DNA of 64,000 nucleotides from an uncultured Bacteroidota bacterium (GTDB lineage Bacteria; Bacteroidota; Bacteroidia; JABEUT01), in NCBI GenBank assembly GCA_903863935.1, contig CAIPDV010000113.1:43333-107332 (forward strand), in the 5' to 3' direction. A program made the translations under genes and the position numbers. The notes beneath the pieces are model-generated. The model made no database searches and had not been told where the DNA came from. It was given only the letters and a program-made list of their open reading frames with translations. The first letter of the stretch is position 1. Every line of letters begins with the position of its first letter. Below are positions 1 through 10,251 of the stretch, in pieces.

Positions 1-718
1 AAAGCGCGGCAGTGAAGAAATTATATGCCTCGCTTCCATTGTGGTTCGGGTTAGCATCCATTCTCATTTTTGCTAATCTGGCAGAAGATGCAGCCCTGTG
101 ATGGCCATCGGCTATATAGATAGCAGGAATGTTATTGAAAAGTGAATGTATCCTCTCTATATCGTTTTGCTGATCGATTATCCATACGGAATGCTGAATA
201 CCATCTTTTATATAATCATATAAAGGAACTTCTTTGATTTTTAAATGCATAAGGTCATTTAACCCTTTATTGTGCGGATAGGTAAGGCAAACAGGCTCTG
301 CATTAAATTCGCATACATCAAGATATTCCTTTAGTTTTTCTTCCCTTTCTGCAAGGGTTTGTTCATGAATCTTAATGATGTTATTATTATAATCTTCCAC
401 TGAAGCCAACCCGATAATGCCAGTGTGGTGCCGTCCGTTTTTTACCTGGCGGTATATGTAATAACAAGGGGCCGGGTCCTGTAAAAAGGTGTGGGCAGAA
501 ATAGATTCCTTATATCTTTTTTTTATTGACTGTAATCGGTCTTCAGGTGACTGAGATGCAATTTCAATAGGATGAATTACCTGCAAAAATGAAATAGGAT
601 TAGTTGATAAAATATGCTTTATTTCATCTTTGCTGTACCGCTCAACAGAATGTGTGGCAACATCTGCCACCAATTCCGGAGCAGGTCGGAAGGCTCTAAA
701 TGGGTTAATAATACTCAT
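1..718 (-). CDS. DUF1015 family protein (C-terminal part beyond window)
   Basis: The ATG at 718-716 opens MSIINPFRAFRPAPELVADV, the typical start of the DUF1015 family (the family N-terminus reads roughly IKPFKALRP). The motif IYIADGHHR, a family hallmark, follows near residue 200, and the frame stays open to the window edge, so at least the last part of this roughly 400-residue family is missing. The family is cytoplasmic and of unknown biochemical function. It starts 21 bases after the stop of the signal peptidase gene on the same strand, so the two are probably co-transcribed. Family assignment is from recognised motifs; no function is claimed. Confidence 0.85.
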   Translation of the reverse strand, partial: MSIINPFRAFRPAPELVADVATHSVERYSKDEIKHILSTNPISFLQVIHPIEIASQSPEDRLQSIKKRYKESISAHTFLQDPAPCYYIYRQVKNGRHHTGIIGLASVEDYNNNIIKIHEQTLAEREEKLKEYLDVCEFNAEPVCLTYPHNKGLNDLMHLKIKEVPLYDYIKDGIQHSVWIIDQQNDIERIHSLFNNIPAIYIADGHHRAASSARLAKMRMDANPNHNGSEAYNFFTAAL

Positions 719-739
719 TGGGGTTGCAAATTTATGCTA

Positions 740-1804
740 TTACCTGACAGAAGTGAAGGAACGCTTCCAATTTATTCCACCCCATTTCAATTTTGACAGG
801 CTTTGCTTGAGTGAACAAAGTATAAAAGATGCTTTCCCGATTATATGGTCTTCCGGAACAAAGCCCCAGAAGCGGGAATCGTCAGAATTATCACGGTTAT
901 CGCCCATAACAAAGTAATAATTCATTTTAAAGGTGTAGGTGCTTGCATAGGCTCCGTCGATGAAAATAGAATCATTCCGGATATCCATTTTGTGTTTTTC
1001 GTAATGGGTTATTATACGGGAATAAAAATCAATACTGTCTATATTCAAACGGATTGTTTTTCCTTTTTGCGGAATAATTACAGGGCCGTAATTATCTTTA
1101 TTCCAATGTGCAAACTTGCCTCCGGGGAACATATCATTTGTGGCATATTGCTGGGAAATTTGCTTTACCAGAAGTATATTACTCATCTTGCTCACCGAAT
1201 CGGCTTCTGCTGCAGTAAGTAGAAAGATGTATTTATTATCCGATGAAACCATTCCACCTTCGGTTACATGGAACATATTGTAGAGTAATGCAGCAAGCGT
1301 ATCGTGGGTAGAATAAACCTCATAGGAGTATTTTGCATGGGGAGGTGAGGCTACGGCAATTTTGTTGACCATAACGGTTTTTCCTGTTATTTCAATAGTA
1401 TCTCCCGGTAACCCAATGCATCGTTTTACAAAATTCGATTTTTTATCTACCGGCGGCCCGTCTTCATCCGGAAAGTTAAATACCAGTACATCATTCCTTT
1501 TTATTTTTTCAATACCGGGAAGTCGGAAGTAAGGTAACTCCAGCCATGTTAAATAAGAGGGTTTGTTTTCGGAAAAAGGCATCCTGTTTTTTGTGAATGG
1601 AATAGATAATAGGGTCTGAGGAAAACGCGGACCGTAAACAAACTTATTAACCCAGATAAAATCTCCGGCCATCAGTTCATTTTCCATGGAGGAGGAAGGA
1701 ATGAAATAAGTTTCACCAATAAAATTCTGGATCAACAGAACCGTTAGTGTAAGAACCGACAGCCAGATAAAGATTAATTTAATGGTGGGTTTTTTTACAG
1801 GCAC
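740..1804 (-). CDS. lepB: Signal peptidase I
   Basis: This is a 354-residue S26 family signal peptidase I, which removes signal peptides from exported proteins at the outer face of the inner membrane. Residues 9-29 form one N-terminal membrane anchor. Box B (IPSSSM) gives the nucleophile Ser39, [11 protein letters not shown] gives the general base Lys127, and MGDNRDNS at 300-307 is box E. The 170 residues between boxes D and E are longer than in E. coli LepB, as is common in Bacteroidota. The start is GTG: an in-frame TAA lies 12 bases upstream and no ATG comes before the membrane anchor. The DUF1015 gene follows at 21 bases. In this phylum lepB often sits next to the parAB-DUF5683 cluster; here that cluster is about 28 kb away. 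Confidence 0.95.
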   Translation of the reverse strand: MPVKKPTIKLIFIWLSVLTLTVLLIQNFIGETYFIPSSSMENELMAGDFIWVNKFVYGPRFPQTLLSIPFTKNRMPFSENKPSYLTWLELPYFRLPGIEKIKRNDVLVFNFPDEDGPPVDKKSNFVKRCIGLPGDTIEITGKTVMVNKIAVASPPHAKYSYEVYSTHDTLAALLYNMFHVTEGGMVSSDNKYIFLLTAAEADSVSKMSNILLVKQISQQYATNDMFPGGKFAHWNKDNYGPVIIPQKGKTIRLNIDSIDFYSRIITHYEKHKMDIRNDSIFIDGAYASTYTFKMNYYFVMGDNRDNSDDSRFWGFVPEDHIIGKASFILCSLKQSLSKLKWGGINWKRSFTSVR

Positions 1805-1883
1805 AGGAAGCAGTTAAACGTTGCGAATTATTAATTTATTCCGGACATAACTAATAGTTTAGTACGTATAACCGGATTGAAAG

Positions 1884-2681
1884 TTAGAATATCTTCCCGA
1901 TTTTAAATATAAGCGTGTTCAGGCGGAAAACCACATCATTGGAGCCTTGCGTATTGCCTGTATAATGCAATGGCGAAAGGCCGTAATTATATTCAAAATT
2001 GGCATACCAGCCTCTCTTCTTTTTCTTTTTAGTATTGCGTTGGTACCCTATGCTTACCTCAAAAATACTGCTTCCAAATGGGGAAAGTATTCTGTAAATA
2101 GTTGACACATCTCTTTCGCCTGACCAAACAAGATAACCGGTGTTATTATTAGTTACCTGGGAATAGGTGTATGAAATATATCTCCATTTCCAGCCGGCTG
2201 TCATATAAACACTTCGGTTTTTGCGGTCTGTCGGTCCTATTGGGAATTTATAAAGTACAGGCACATGGATCTCATTCATGGATATGGAATGGCTATATGC
2301 AAAGTTTCCGTCGTAAAGAAAGGAGGTGTTTGGTCCAAAAAAATATGAATTAAAGGAAACTCCATCTTTCAAAATTTCAAGCCCAACTTGAATATAAGAG
2401 CGTTTTTGTACCGGAATTTCTTCAATTACCCCGAAAGTGTATCCTGAATTTGCCGAAATTCCGCTTACATAATAGTTATAATACCCTGAGGTTCCCGCAA
2501 ATCCGAAAACCAATCCTGCATCAATACTCGTTTTCCACGGCCTGCCGCTAGGTGCCTCATATGTAGGTGGAGTTGCCACACCTCCATCATGATATAGATA
2601 GGTAGAGTTTTGTCCGATACCTTTACCACAGATCAATATAAAAAGTAAAAATAACGGACTAAGAATTTTCCTAAAGGTCAT
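1884..2681 (-). CDS. Secreted protein, probable outer-membrane beta-barrel
   Basis: I do not recognise a named family. The 265-residue product begins with a Sec signal peptide (hydrophobic residues 7-22, likely cleavage after GIGQ or nearby). It continues as alternating polar and aromatic strands rich in Tyr, Gly and Ser, and ends in FKIGKIF. A terminal Phe with alternating hydrophobic residues is the usual signature of outer-membrane barrels assembled by the BAM complex. A small barrel of about 8-10 strands is the likeliest fold. It lies between lepB (79 bases) and the permease gene (28 bases) on the same strand and may share the permease transcript. Confidence 0.6.
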   Translation of the reverse strand: MTFRKILSPLFLLFILICGKGIGQNSTYLYHDGGVATPPTYEAPSGRPWKTSIDAGLVFGFAGTSGYYNYYVSGISANSGYTFGVIEEIPVQKRSYIQVGLEILKDGVSFNSYFFGPNTSFLYDGNFAYSHSISMNEIHVPVLYKFPIGPTDRKNRSVYMTAGWKWRYISYTYSQVTNNNTGYLVWSGERDVSTIYRILSPFGSSIFEVSIGYQRNTKKKKKRGWYANFEYNYGLSPLHYTGNTQGSNDVVFRLNTLIFKIGKIF

Positions 2682-2709
2682 CTTTATATTTTGGCGATAA
2701 AAGACAAAT

Positions 2710-4677
2710 TTACGAATTTACCCTCAATCTGCTGTTTTTGATACCGTAGGTGAAGTAGATAACCATTCCAATAATGAGCCAAACGATAAACCGCATCCAG
2801 TTGGTAAGGCCAAGTTCGGTTATTAAATAGAAGCAGGAAAGAAGTCCCAAAACAGGTATGAGTGAAAGTTTTTTTACAAAGCTTGCTATAGTCATTACAA
2901 TGGATACTATAATAAAGATCCAGAAAGTGATGTTATCGGCAAAAACGCTCCATCCCGAATTATATGCTAATGATTCTATATAGCTAGAGTGTCCTGTTTT
3001 ATAAGAGTAAATTGAATCATTTGCTTGTGAAAGTTCCTTTATCCTGATATCCTTTGCTTCTTGACTAATTGAAACAGGAGGAGCATGTTGTTCAACTTTT
3101 ACATCGTCCCAGTATTGGAAAAATTGATCAAATTGGTCTGGGGTAAGAGAGTTGACCAATTCATCCGGAGCTTTTAAAGACCTTGAGTGAACAAAGTCAT
3201 AGCATTTGCTGGTATTAAAAACTAGTGCGATTCCGGTAACAAGTATCATTAAAAGTCCAATCCAGTACTTACCGTTAATATAAGGCACCCTGAATTTACC
3301 TTTTACTTTTTCTTCTCTTGGCAGTAAAAGTATTCCCCCGCAAACCAATGCAAATGCAAAGAGTGTGCCAATGCTGGTTAAGTCAGTTACTAAATCCGAA
3401 TCAAGAAAGAGGGCGGGAATACCAACCATTAAACCTGTCATAATGGTTGCAAAACCCGGAGTGTGGTATTTGGGGTGCAGTTTCGAAAAGCGTTTAGGTA
3501 ATAAACCATCACGGCTCATACTCATCCAAATTCTGGGTTGCCCCAACTGGAAAACCAATAATACGCTGGTGGTGGCAATAACGGCACTAAGGGCAATTAT
3601 ACCACTAAGCCAGTTCAATCCTTTTTGTTGGAAAGCATCGGCAAGGAAATCGCCTACATTCAGATGGGTATAGTTCACCATTCCGGTTAAAACAAGTGCC
3701 AATACGATATATAAAATGGTACAGATAATTAGCGAATACATCATTCCTCTCGGTAAATCCCGTTGTGGGTTTTTACATTCTTCTGCCGTAGTGGAAATGG
3801 CATCAAAACCGATGTAGGCAAAGAACACATCCGACACGCCCCGCATAACACCTCCAAAACCATTCGGGACAAATGGGGTCCAGTTGGCGGTATTGACGTA
3901 GAAAAACCCGATTGCTATTACAAGCATTATTACAATCAACTTAAAGGCGACCATCAAATTACTCGAGGTTCGTGATTCACGTATACCGACAAACACCAGC
4001 CATGTGATAAAAAATGTAACAACTAAAGCAGGAAGATTTATGATAAATGGTACTGAACCTATATGTGGTGCGGAGTTCCAGAGTGATTGCATGCCTGCAA
4101 CATCATCAGGTATTTTGGCATGTTTTGCTGCCAAATCTACAAATTGGTTGTGCCCTAAATAAATCTGGCGGAAACTATTGGCAAGGTAATCGGGAATGTG
4201 GAGATTAATGCTGGTATTCGGAAATCGTAGATGGATTCCGGCATTCATCTTATCCAGAAAGCTTGTGAAGTTGCTGGACCAGGAGTTGGCCACTACAATG
4301 TTTCCAATGGCATATTCCATAATTAAATCCCAACCAATTATCCAGGCGATAATTTCGCCAAAGGCTACGTATGAGTAAGTATAGGCACTACCCGAAATAG
4401 GCACACGCGAAGCAAACTCAGCATAGCAAATAGCAGAAAATCCGCATACTACCGCGGTTATCATAAACAGAAAAATAACCCCGGGGCCTCCATAAAAGCA
4501 AGCTTTTCCTACAGTGGAAAATATACCGGCTCCAATAATAGCAGCAATTCCAAGAGCCGTTAAATCACGAACTGAGAGCACCCTGTTCAGGGCATTACCA
4601 TTTGCGCCGTGCTCATCTTTCTCAAGCTGTGCAAGGATTTGCTCTTGCGATTTTTTCCGGAATAGTTTTTCTCTCAT
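2710..4677 (-). CDS. APC-superfamily amino acid permease
   Basis: This is a 655-residue inner-membrane transporter of the amino acid-polyamine-organocation superfamily, closest by eye to the cationic amino acid (CAT/YfnA) branch. TM1 carries the unwound motif IGAGIF at residues 48-53, after an N-terminal cytoplasmic stretch with LSVRDLTALGIAAI. About twelve hydrophobic segments follow, including the conserved FFAYIGFDAISTTAEE segment in the middle. The protein is roughly 150 residues longer than most relatives: a polar insert at about residues 495-580, containing a run of acidic and Gln residues, separates the last membrane helices. Its ATG overlaps the stop of the upstream membrane-protein gene by 4 bases, so the two are translationally coupled. 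The substrate cannot be read from sequence. Confidence 0.88.
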   Translation of the reverse strand: MREKLFRKKSQEQILAQLEKDEHGANGNALNRVLSVRDLTALGIAAIIGAGIFSTVGKACFYGGPGVIFLFMITAVVCGFSAICYAEFASRVPISGSAYTYSYVAFGEIIAWIIGWDLIMEYAIGNIVVANSWSSNFTSFLDKMNAGIHLRFPNTSINLHIPDYLANSFRQIYLGHNQFVDLAAKHAKIPDDVAGMQSLWNSAPHIGSVPFIINLPALVVTFFITWLVFVGIRESRTSSNLMVAFKLIVIMLVIAIGFFYVNTANWTPFVPNGFGGVMRGVSDVFFAYIGFDAISTTAEECKNPQRDLPRGMMYSLIICTILYIVLALVLTGMVNYTHLNVGDFLADAFQQKGLNWLSGIIALSAVIATTSVLLVFQLGQPRIWMSMSRDGLLPKRFSKLHPKYHTPGFATIMTGLMVGIPALFLDSDLVTDLTSIGTLFAFALVCGGILLLPREEKVKGKFRVPYINGKYWIGLLMILVTGIALVFNTSKCYDFVHSRSLKAPDELVNSLTPDQFDQFFQYWDDVKVEQHAPPVSISQEAKDIRIKELSQANDSIYSYKTGHSSYIESLAYNSGWSVFADNITFWIFIIVSIVMTIASFVKKLSLIPVLGLLSCFYLITELGLTNWMRFIVWLIIGMVIYFTYGIKNSRLRVNS

Positions 4678-6368
4678 TCGCCTTTTACCTGTGACTTATT
4701 TTTGGTTATTAGCAGCAGCAAAATAAACATAAATGGAATAACCACCGACTTGTACCTTTCAATTCCTCCTAATATGGGGGTTACCAAACCAATCAGAGTA
4801 AGCATCATAAAGCTATAGGTAAAGCATAGCAGAACCAAATCTTTGTTTTGTATTGGCCGTCTTATAAAGAATAACGATAGTATAATTACGAATAAAACGA
4901 AAATATTTTCGGCACAATAAATGGCAGTCATAGCGGAATGCAAGTGCCAGGGGTAGGGTTGGAGCATAGAGATATTCAGGGCAGAAGGAATATGTGCAAA
5001 TAGGCTGGTAAAGGTTGGTTTTATTGGTTCTATATACAAGCGACTGTTGGCGACCTCAATATACGTGTATACCCAATAGATGGTACTACTATCCGGAGTT
5101 GATAAATTAATTTTGTCTTTGCTTTTCGAGTCAATAATGGAGAAATATATGTTGCTGTCCCTCGCAATTGAATGAATAGTATCTTTCTTGCCAACCGTGA
5201 TTTTTGAAAAATGAGTTCCCCTCTGTAATAAAAATGGGATTTTTTCATTTTTGGTCCATTCCCGATAAACAATAGGATTACTAGCAAGGTATTGTAACCC
5301 TTTGTTATGAAGCAGACTGTCACCTTCTTTTGTGAGTGGATTCAATTTGTTGGAATCGGCCACGCTGATGAGCGCATATACATTTCCATCGGCCATATTG
5401 CCATATTTAATATTAGAAAGGTAGATACCGCCTTTACTTGTTCTGTTGAAATCCATTTGTTTGTCGGCTATCATTTGCAAGGGGTTTACTTTGCCCGAAA
5501 ACATGAGATGTCCCAACGTTCCGGCACCAATATATAGCAGCAATGTAAAAGTGTAATTAACGACAGGATGTTTTTTGAAAAATTCTTTTTTTTCAATTAA
5601 AAATTGTGCCACCAGACAGGGCAAAAGGCAAAGCAGTGTATAGGCTTTGGCTTCGAAAAGAATTCCAAACCCTATAAGTATTAAAATAATTTGCATCCCC
5701 CGTTTAGGGCGACTGATAATTGACGACTGCACATGGTTTACTAATTGGAAAAAATAATAGATTGACAAGCCCAACCCAAGCCATACCAGAGCCTCTTTCA
5801 GGATTCCGGAACTCCATAAAATAACAGACGGGAAAAGAAAAATGGCTGCGAAGAGCAATTTTGTTTTGTATTGCAAGAATGGTACAAAAGCTTTATAAAC
5901 ATAAGTAAGTCCAACTAACGAAATAAAACAAAACAGTATAACATGTACTCCGTAATGTTCATGCGACAAGAGCATCATAACAGCATTCAGGCGGATAATA
6001 AAATGGCTGTTATTATAGAGGGTGGAATCATAGCCATTGTCCCAACTATTCATAGTGTGGTACATGGTCTGGTAATGAATATCCTTGTCGCCAATGCCAG
6101 TAAGAAGCGTGAAATAGTCTTTTGCACTCGTGTGCAGCGTTCCGAACATCATTCGGGCATCATCGTAATATTTGAAAATATCGCTGGTGACGCGGTTTTT
6201 GTAAATGTGGGTATAAATGTACCACAGCGCAATTCCAAAAAACAGTTTCAGGTAAAACGCACCCAGAAAATGCCGGTTGTTAAACCCTGACGCACTAAAC
6301 CATGTACTTTTTAGTATAATGGCCGAAAAGAGCAGCAGGTAGAAAGTGCAAAATAAAATATCGGACAT
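4674..6368 (-). CDS. Large multi-pass membrane protein of unknown function
   Basis: The product is 564 residues if it starts at the ATG (6368-6366); a TTG at 6392 would add MRKSFLLQ. There are at least nine hydrophobic segments, grouped in an N-terminal half and a C-terminal pair. They flank a soluble region at about residues 300-440 with no recognised motif. The architecture resembles polytopic envelope polysaccharide proteins (GT-C glycosyltransferases, O-antigen polymerases), but no diagnostic Asp/Glu loop motif can be named, so this is only a topological resemblance. The stop overlaps the permease start (ATGA). The upstream 200 bases, shared with a divergent lipoprotein gene, hold the presumed promoter. 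Confidence 0.6.
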   Translation of the reverse strand: MSDILFCTFYLLLFSAIILKSTWFSASGFNNRHFLGAFYLKLFFGIALWYIYTHIYKNRVTSDIFKYYDDARMMFGTLHTSAKDYFTLLTGIGDKDIHYQTMYHTMNSWDNGYDSTLYNNSHFIIRLNAVMMLLSHEHYGVHVILFCFISLVGLTYVYKAFVPFLQYKTKLLFAAIFLFPSVILWSSGILKEALVWLGLGLSIYYFFQLVNHVQSSIISRPKRGMQIILILIGFGILFEAKAYTLLCLLPCLVAQFLIEKKEFFKKHPVVNYTFTLLLYIGAGTLGHLMFSGKVNPLQMIADKQMDFNRTSKGGIYLSNIKYGNMADGNVYALISVADSNKLNPLTKEGDSLLHNKGLQYLASNPIVYREWTKNEKIPFLLQRGTHFSKITVGKKDTIHSIARDSNIYFSIIDSKSKDKINLSTPDSSTIYWVYTYIEVANSRLYIEPIKPTFTSLFAHIPSALNISMLQPYPWHLHSAMTAIYCAENIFVLFVIILSLFFIRRPIQNKDLVLLCFTYSFMMLTLIGLVTPILGGIERYKSVVIPFMFILLLLITKNKSQVKGE

Positions 6369-6583
6369 CTGTAAGAGAAATGATTTTCTCAAAAATAACT
6401 AAAACAGAGATAAGTGATGAACTGTTGTATTAACTAATTTTTTATGCTCATCTCTGATCGCTCAATACTTTTTATGTCTGGTTCTTATTGTCTTATAAAT
6501 TAATTATGATGGCACTGATAATTATCAGCTAACAAGAAGGATTGCATACATACTATTGTGAAACTCAACTAACGCCTATGTTA

Positions 6584-7150
6584 ATGAAAAAAATCAGTTT
6601 GCTTTTTTCTGTTTGCTGTGTTATGGTCGCCTGCAACCAGTCCCCTAAATCAAGGGCTTTCGATGCATTTAAGAAAAAAATACCGATGCTTAAATTGCCT
6701 TATAAAAAGGCATGTTCCGATACGGTTGGCTATTTAAAGTTGAATATACCAGACAGTATTTTAAAAAAATATGCTCCACCGGGAACTACCGGTATTATAG
6801 GGATGATAAAGGATACAGATTTTTATACGGCAATAGTGTATTCCGTTAAAGGCGATATTGATTACCCTGTTGTACAGACTTATAATGCCGAAGGGGATTC
6901 ACTCAATAACATTGGCATTATGGAGGGCACCTGTTGTGGTAATTCGGCTAATTGCAGTGGAACTTTCTGGGGTGAAATTTCAAAAGATCTCACCATCTCC
7001 CTGCATGATTCTGAAAAAGTTTTTGAGATGGATAAAGCGGGAAATTATTCTACCATTAAGTTTAAAAACATTAATAACACGCAGGTTTACAATATAACCA
7101 ACGATGGCTACCTCCGCCTGAAAAACGCTGGAAGTGGTGCTGTAAAGTAA
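6584..7150 (+). CDS. Small lipoprotein, unknown function
   Basis: I chose the ATG at 6584 because it gives a clean lipoprotein signal peptide: MKKISLLFSVCCVMVACNQS, with the lipidated Cys at residue 17 after MVA. In-frame upstream starts (6578, or further up) would add non-signal residues. The mature part (about 170 residues) has the segment GTCCGNSANCSG near residue 120, with three clustered Cys, and predicted beta-strands. No family is recognised. The gene is monocistronic: a divergent membrane-protein gene lies upstream and about 220 bases separate it from purL. Confidence 0.7.
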   Translation: MKKISLLFSVCCVMVACNQSPKSRAFDAFKKKIPMLKLPYKKACSDTVGYLKLNIPDSILKKYAPPGTTGIIGMIKDTDFYTAIVYSVKGDIDYPVVQTYNAEGDSLNNIGIMEGTCCGNSANCSGTFWGEISKDLTISLHDSEKVFEMDKAGNYSTIKFKNINNTQVYNITNDGYLRLKNAGSGAVK

Positions 7151-7344
7151 AATTTAAATGGCAGCCGTTGTTTAAATGGTTTGTAAATCAATGGAAATAT
7201 ATTGCAGATAAAGAACGTATTGCAATTACTGGATTATTAAAAAGCTTCTTCCTTGATTTTATTAACCGTTAATGGATTTGCCTGAATTTATCAACAGATT
7301 GCAATAAATACCAATTTATTAATGCAGGAGTTTTAGAGTTAACA

Positions 7345-7352
7345 TATCTTTG
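7345..7352 (+). promoter_or_regulatory. -7 element of purL promoter
   Basis: TATCTTTG matches the Bacteroidota -7 consensus TAnnTTTG exactly and ends 19 bases before the purL ATG. No convincing -33 TTG is visible at the expected spacing. Confidence 0.5.
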
Positions 7353-7371
7353 CGGCACATAAAATGAACAT

Positions 7372-9603
7372 ATGGAAGCTATCGCAAAAGAGATAAAGGT
7401 GAACGTGGAAACCGCCAGGCAATTGGGTTTATCGGAAGATGAATTTCAAAAGATTGTTACTATACTTGGGAGAACTCCTAACTATACCGAGTTAAGTATT
7501 TACTCCGTTATGTGGAGTGAACACTGCTCCTATAAAAATTCCATTTACTGGATTAAAACTTTGCCTCGTGAAGGCAAAGGCTTGCTTGCTAAAGCCGGCG
7601 AAGAAAATGCCGGATTAATTGATATTGGTAACGGATACGCCTGTGCTTTTAAGATTGAATCACATAACCACCCGTCTGCACTTGAGCCTTATCAAGGTGC
7701 TGCTACGGGTGTTGGCGGTATTAACCGCGACATATTTACCATGGGCGCAAGGCCAATTGCCCAATTGAACTCGTTGCGTTTTGGAAATATCAATACCGAT
7801 AAAACCAAGTGGCTCATGAAAGGAGTGGTGCGAGGTATTGGCCATTATGGCAATGCGTTTGGTGTTCCTACCGTTGGCGGCGAAGTATTCTTTGATGAAT
7901 GTTACAATGTTAACCCGCTTGTAAATGCAATGTCAGTAGGCATAGTAAAGGTGGGTGAAACTATTTCTGCAACCTCGTATGGTGAGGGTAACCCGGTAAT
8001 TATTATTGGTTCGAGTACCGGTAAAGATGGAATACATGGAGCCACATTTGCTTCGGCCGATATTACTGAAGACTCGGCAGAATCATTACCATCGGTGCAG
8101 GTAGGCGACCCCTTCCAGGAAAAGCTATTACTGGAGGCATCCCTTGAAATTATTAAAACCGGGGCGGTTGTAGGCATGCAGGACATGGGTGCAGCAGGTA
8201 TTATATGTTCTACATCCGAAATGTCGGCCAAAGGCCAGAGCGGCATGAATATCTGGCTTGATAAAGTGCCTCTGCGTCAGCAAAACATGCAACCGTTTGA
8301 AATTCTACTTTCCGAATCTCAAGAGCGTATGCTTGTTATTGTGAAGAAAGGAAGGGAAAAAGAAGTGGAAGCAATTCTGGAGAAATGGGATTTGCATTAT
8401 GCCGTAATTGGTGAAGTAACCAACGGTGATCGTTTGAAATATTACGTTCATGGAGAATTAGTTGCTGATGTTCCGGCTGAAACATTAGTGCTTGGTGGTG
8501 GTGCGCCGGTTTATCACCGGGAATTCAAGGAACCTCAATACTACAGAGAGTTCCAGAAGTTTGACATTGATACAATTAAAGAACCATCCAATTATAAAGA
8601 AATAGCAGATTACCTATTAACTCACCCTAACATTGCTTCGAAAAGATGGGTATATGAACAATATGACTCTATGGTGGGAACAGTGAATATGAGTTCCAAT
8701 AAACCATCGGATGCGGCTATTGTAAACATTAAAAAATCGGATTCAGCATTAGCATTGAAGGTAGATTGCAATTCCCGTTATGTATATGCCGACCCACATA
8801 AAGGTGGTGCAATAGCGGTTTCGGAAGCAGCCCGTAATATTGTTTGTTCGGGTGGTGAGCCAATGGCCATTACGAATTGCCTGAATTTTGGTAACCCATA
8901 TAACCCGGAAGTGTATTGGCAATTTGTTGAAGCTATAAAAGGTATTGGCGAAGCTTGCACGGAATTTAATACTCCGGTAACCGGCGGTAATGTAAGCTTC
9001 TATAATCAGTCATCTTACGAAGGCCCTGTGTTCCCAACCCCTGTAATTGGTATGTTGGGAATAATTAAAAACAAGAACAAAGTGATGACTCTTGACTTTA
9101 AAAATGAAGGTGACCTGATTTACTTAATAGGTGAATGCTATAATGATATTAGTTCTTCGGAATACCTTTATTCCTGGCATAACGTAAAAGAAGCTCCTGC
9201 TCCGCATTTTGACCTTTCGGAAGAATATGAGGTGCAATTTGCTGTGAAGGAAGTAATAGAAAAGAACCTTGTAGAATCAGCTCACGATTGTTCCGACGGA
9301 GGATTGTTTATAACCCTTGCAGAATCTGCTATGGCAGGCAAACTGGGTTTTGATATTGATACAGACACCAGCATCCGCAAAGATGCCTTCCTGTTCGGAG
9401 AAGGGCAATCAAGAGTAGTGGTAACAGTTAAGCCCGAAAATGAAGATGCTTTTACCGATATGTTGCTTAATTCCAATGCCGAATTTAGTTTCCTTGGGGT
9501 AGTTGATGGAAACGAAATGATTATAGATGGGGAAGTTTATGGTAAAGTGGAGGATATGAAAGGGCAGTATGATAATGCTATCGGAAAAATAGTAGAGGGG
9601 TAA
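7372..9603 (+). CDS. purL: Phosphoribosylformylglycinamidine synthase, PurL subunit
   Basis: PurL catalyses step 4 of purine biosynthesis: FGAR + ATP + ammonia (from glutamine) to FGAM. At 743 residues this is the small PurL type, which needs separate PurS and PurQ (glutaminase) partners; neither is in the window. Signature stretches are SVMWSEHCSYKNS (residues 43-55), KIESHNHPSALEPYQGAATG, the glycine-rich VGGEVFFDE, and a second AIRS-like half with DPHKGGAIAVSE and SAHDCSDGG. The start is an ATG 19 bases after a good -7 element. The stop directly abuts the convergent NlpC/P60 gene with no intergenic terminator visible. Confidence 0.96.
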   Translation: MEAIAKEIKVNVETARQLGLSEDEFQKIVTILGRTPNYTELSIYSVMWSEHCSYKNSIYWIKTLPREGKGLLAKAGEENAGLIDIGNGYACAFKIESHNHPSALEPYQGAATGVGGINRDIFTMGARPIAQLNSLRFGNINTDKTKWLMKGVVRGIGHYGNAFGVPTVGGEVFFDECYNVNPLVNAMSVGIVKVGETISATSYGEGNPVIIIGSSTGKDGIHGATFASADITEDSAESLPSVQVGDPFQEKLLLEASLEIIKTGAVVGMQDMGAAGIICSTSEMSAKGQSGMNIWLDKVPLRQQNMQPFEILLSESQERMLVIVKKGREKEVEAILEKWDLHYAVIGEVTNGDRLKYYVHGELVADVPAETLVLGGGAPVYHREFKEPQYYREFQKFDIDTIKEPSNYKEIADYLLTHPNIASKRWVYEQYDSMVGTVNMSSNKPSDAAIVNIKKSDSALALKVDCNSRYVYADPHKGGAIAVSEAARNIVCSGGEPMAITNCLNFGNPYNPEVYWQFVEAIKGIGEACTEFNTPVTGGNVSFYNQSSYEGPVFPTPVIGMLGIIKNKNKVMTLDFKNEGDLIYLIGECYNDISSSEYLYSWHNVKEAPAPHFDLSEEYEVQFAVKEVIEKNLVESAHDCSDGGLFITLAESAMAGKLGFDIDTDTSIRKDAFLFGEGQSRVVVTVKPENEDAFTDMLLNSNAEFSFLGVVDGNEMIIDGEVYGKVEDMKGQYDNAIGKIVEG

Positions 9604-10251
9604 TTATTTCAACAGTCTGCCTGCGCCCCAATAGTATTTCTTGTAATAATCTTCACCAAGGTCGCTTATTACAACACCCGCATGAACGCTTGCATGTACA
9701 AATTTGTGATTCTGCAAATACACGCCCACATGCGAAAGGGATTTGCTATTGATTTTGAAAAATATCAGGTCCCCTTCCCTCAGTTCCGAGGCTTTAATGG
9801 GTTTGCAGCGTTTATAAATATCAGTTACATTACCCGAAATGGTAATATTATAAACACTTTGATAAAGTAAGGATGCTAAGTCCGAACAATCAACTCCAGC
9901 TTTTGTTCTTCCTGCAAACTTATAAGGAACACCATACCAAACGTCGATGAAATTATAAAGGGTATAGTTAGTAATTGAGTTTTCGGAAACGCCTAACTTC
10001 TCGGAATACTTTTTAGTAATTCCGCTTTCTCGTGAAGCTGTTTCAGAGGGGGGGGCATTTTTTTGTTTTTTAGATCGCTTACCTGGTTTACTTGTGGCAG
10101 GTGGAGGGTTCGGTGTATGTGTATAACTGCTCTGTTGAGCTGCGGCCGCTTTTTTCTTAGCCGCTTTTTTACTTGAATGGCAAGATTCCAGTAAAAAAAC
10201 AGAAACTAACAAATAAACAAACAAGAAGTATATCCCTGAAGTTTTCTTCAT
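9604..10251 (-). CDS. NlpC/P60 family lipoprotein (peptidoglycan endopeptidase)
   Basis: This 215-residue protein is predicted to cut peptidoglycan stem peptides from the periplasmic side of the envelope. The lipoprotein signal ends at LLESC (Cys24). A Lys/Ala/Pro/Gln-rich linker follows (about residues 28-75), and then an NlpC/P60 domain (about 100-213) with the catalytic triad in place: Cys122 in VDCSDLAS, His174 in SHVGVYL and His186 in FVHAS. The linker would let the enzyme reach across from its lipid anchor. The gene is convergent with and abuts purL. Confidence 0.92.
   Translation of the reverse strand: MKKTSGIYFLFVYLLVSVFLLESCHSSKKAAKKKAAAAQQSSYTHTPNPPPATSKPGKRSKKQKNAPPSETASRESGITKKYSEKLGVSENSITNYTLYNFIDVWYGVPYKFAGRTKAGVDCSDLASLLYQSVYNITISGNVTDIYKRCKPIKASELREGDLIFFKINSKSLSHVGVYLQNHKFVHASVHAGVVISDLGEDYYKKYYWGAGRLLK

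Noticed and set aside
6405-6456. CAGAGAT...ATCTCTG inverted repeat upstream of the lipoprotein gene
   Set aside because: Only 7 bp with a 38-base loop; not distinguishable from chance.
7902-8246. 114-residue minus-strand ORF inside purL
   Set aside because: Shadow of a strongly conserved gene; no export or domain signal.
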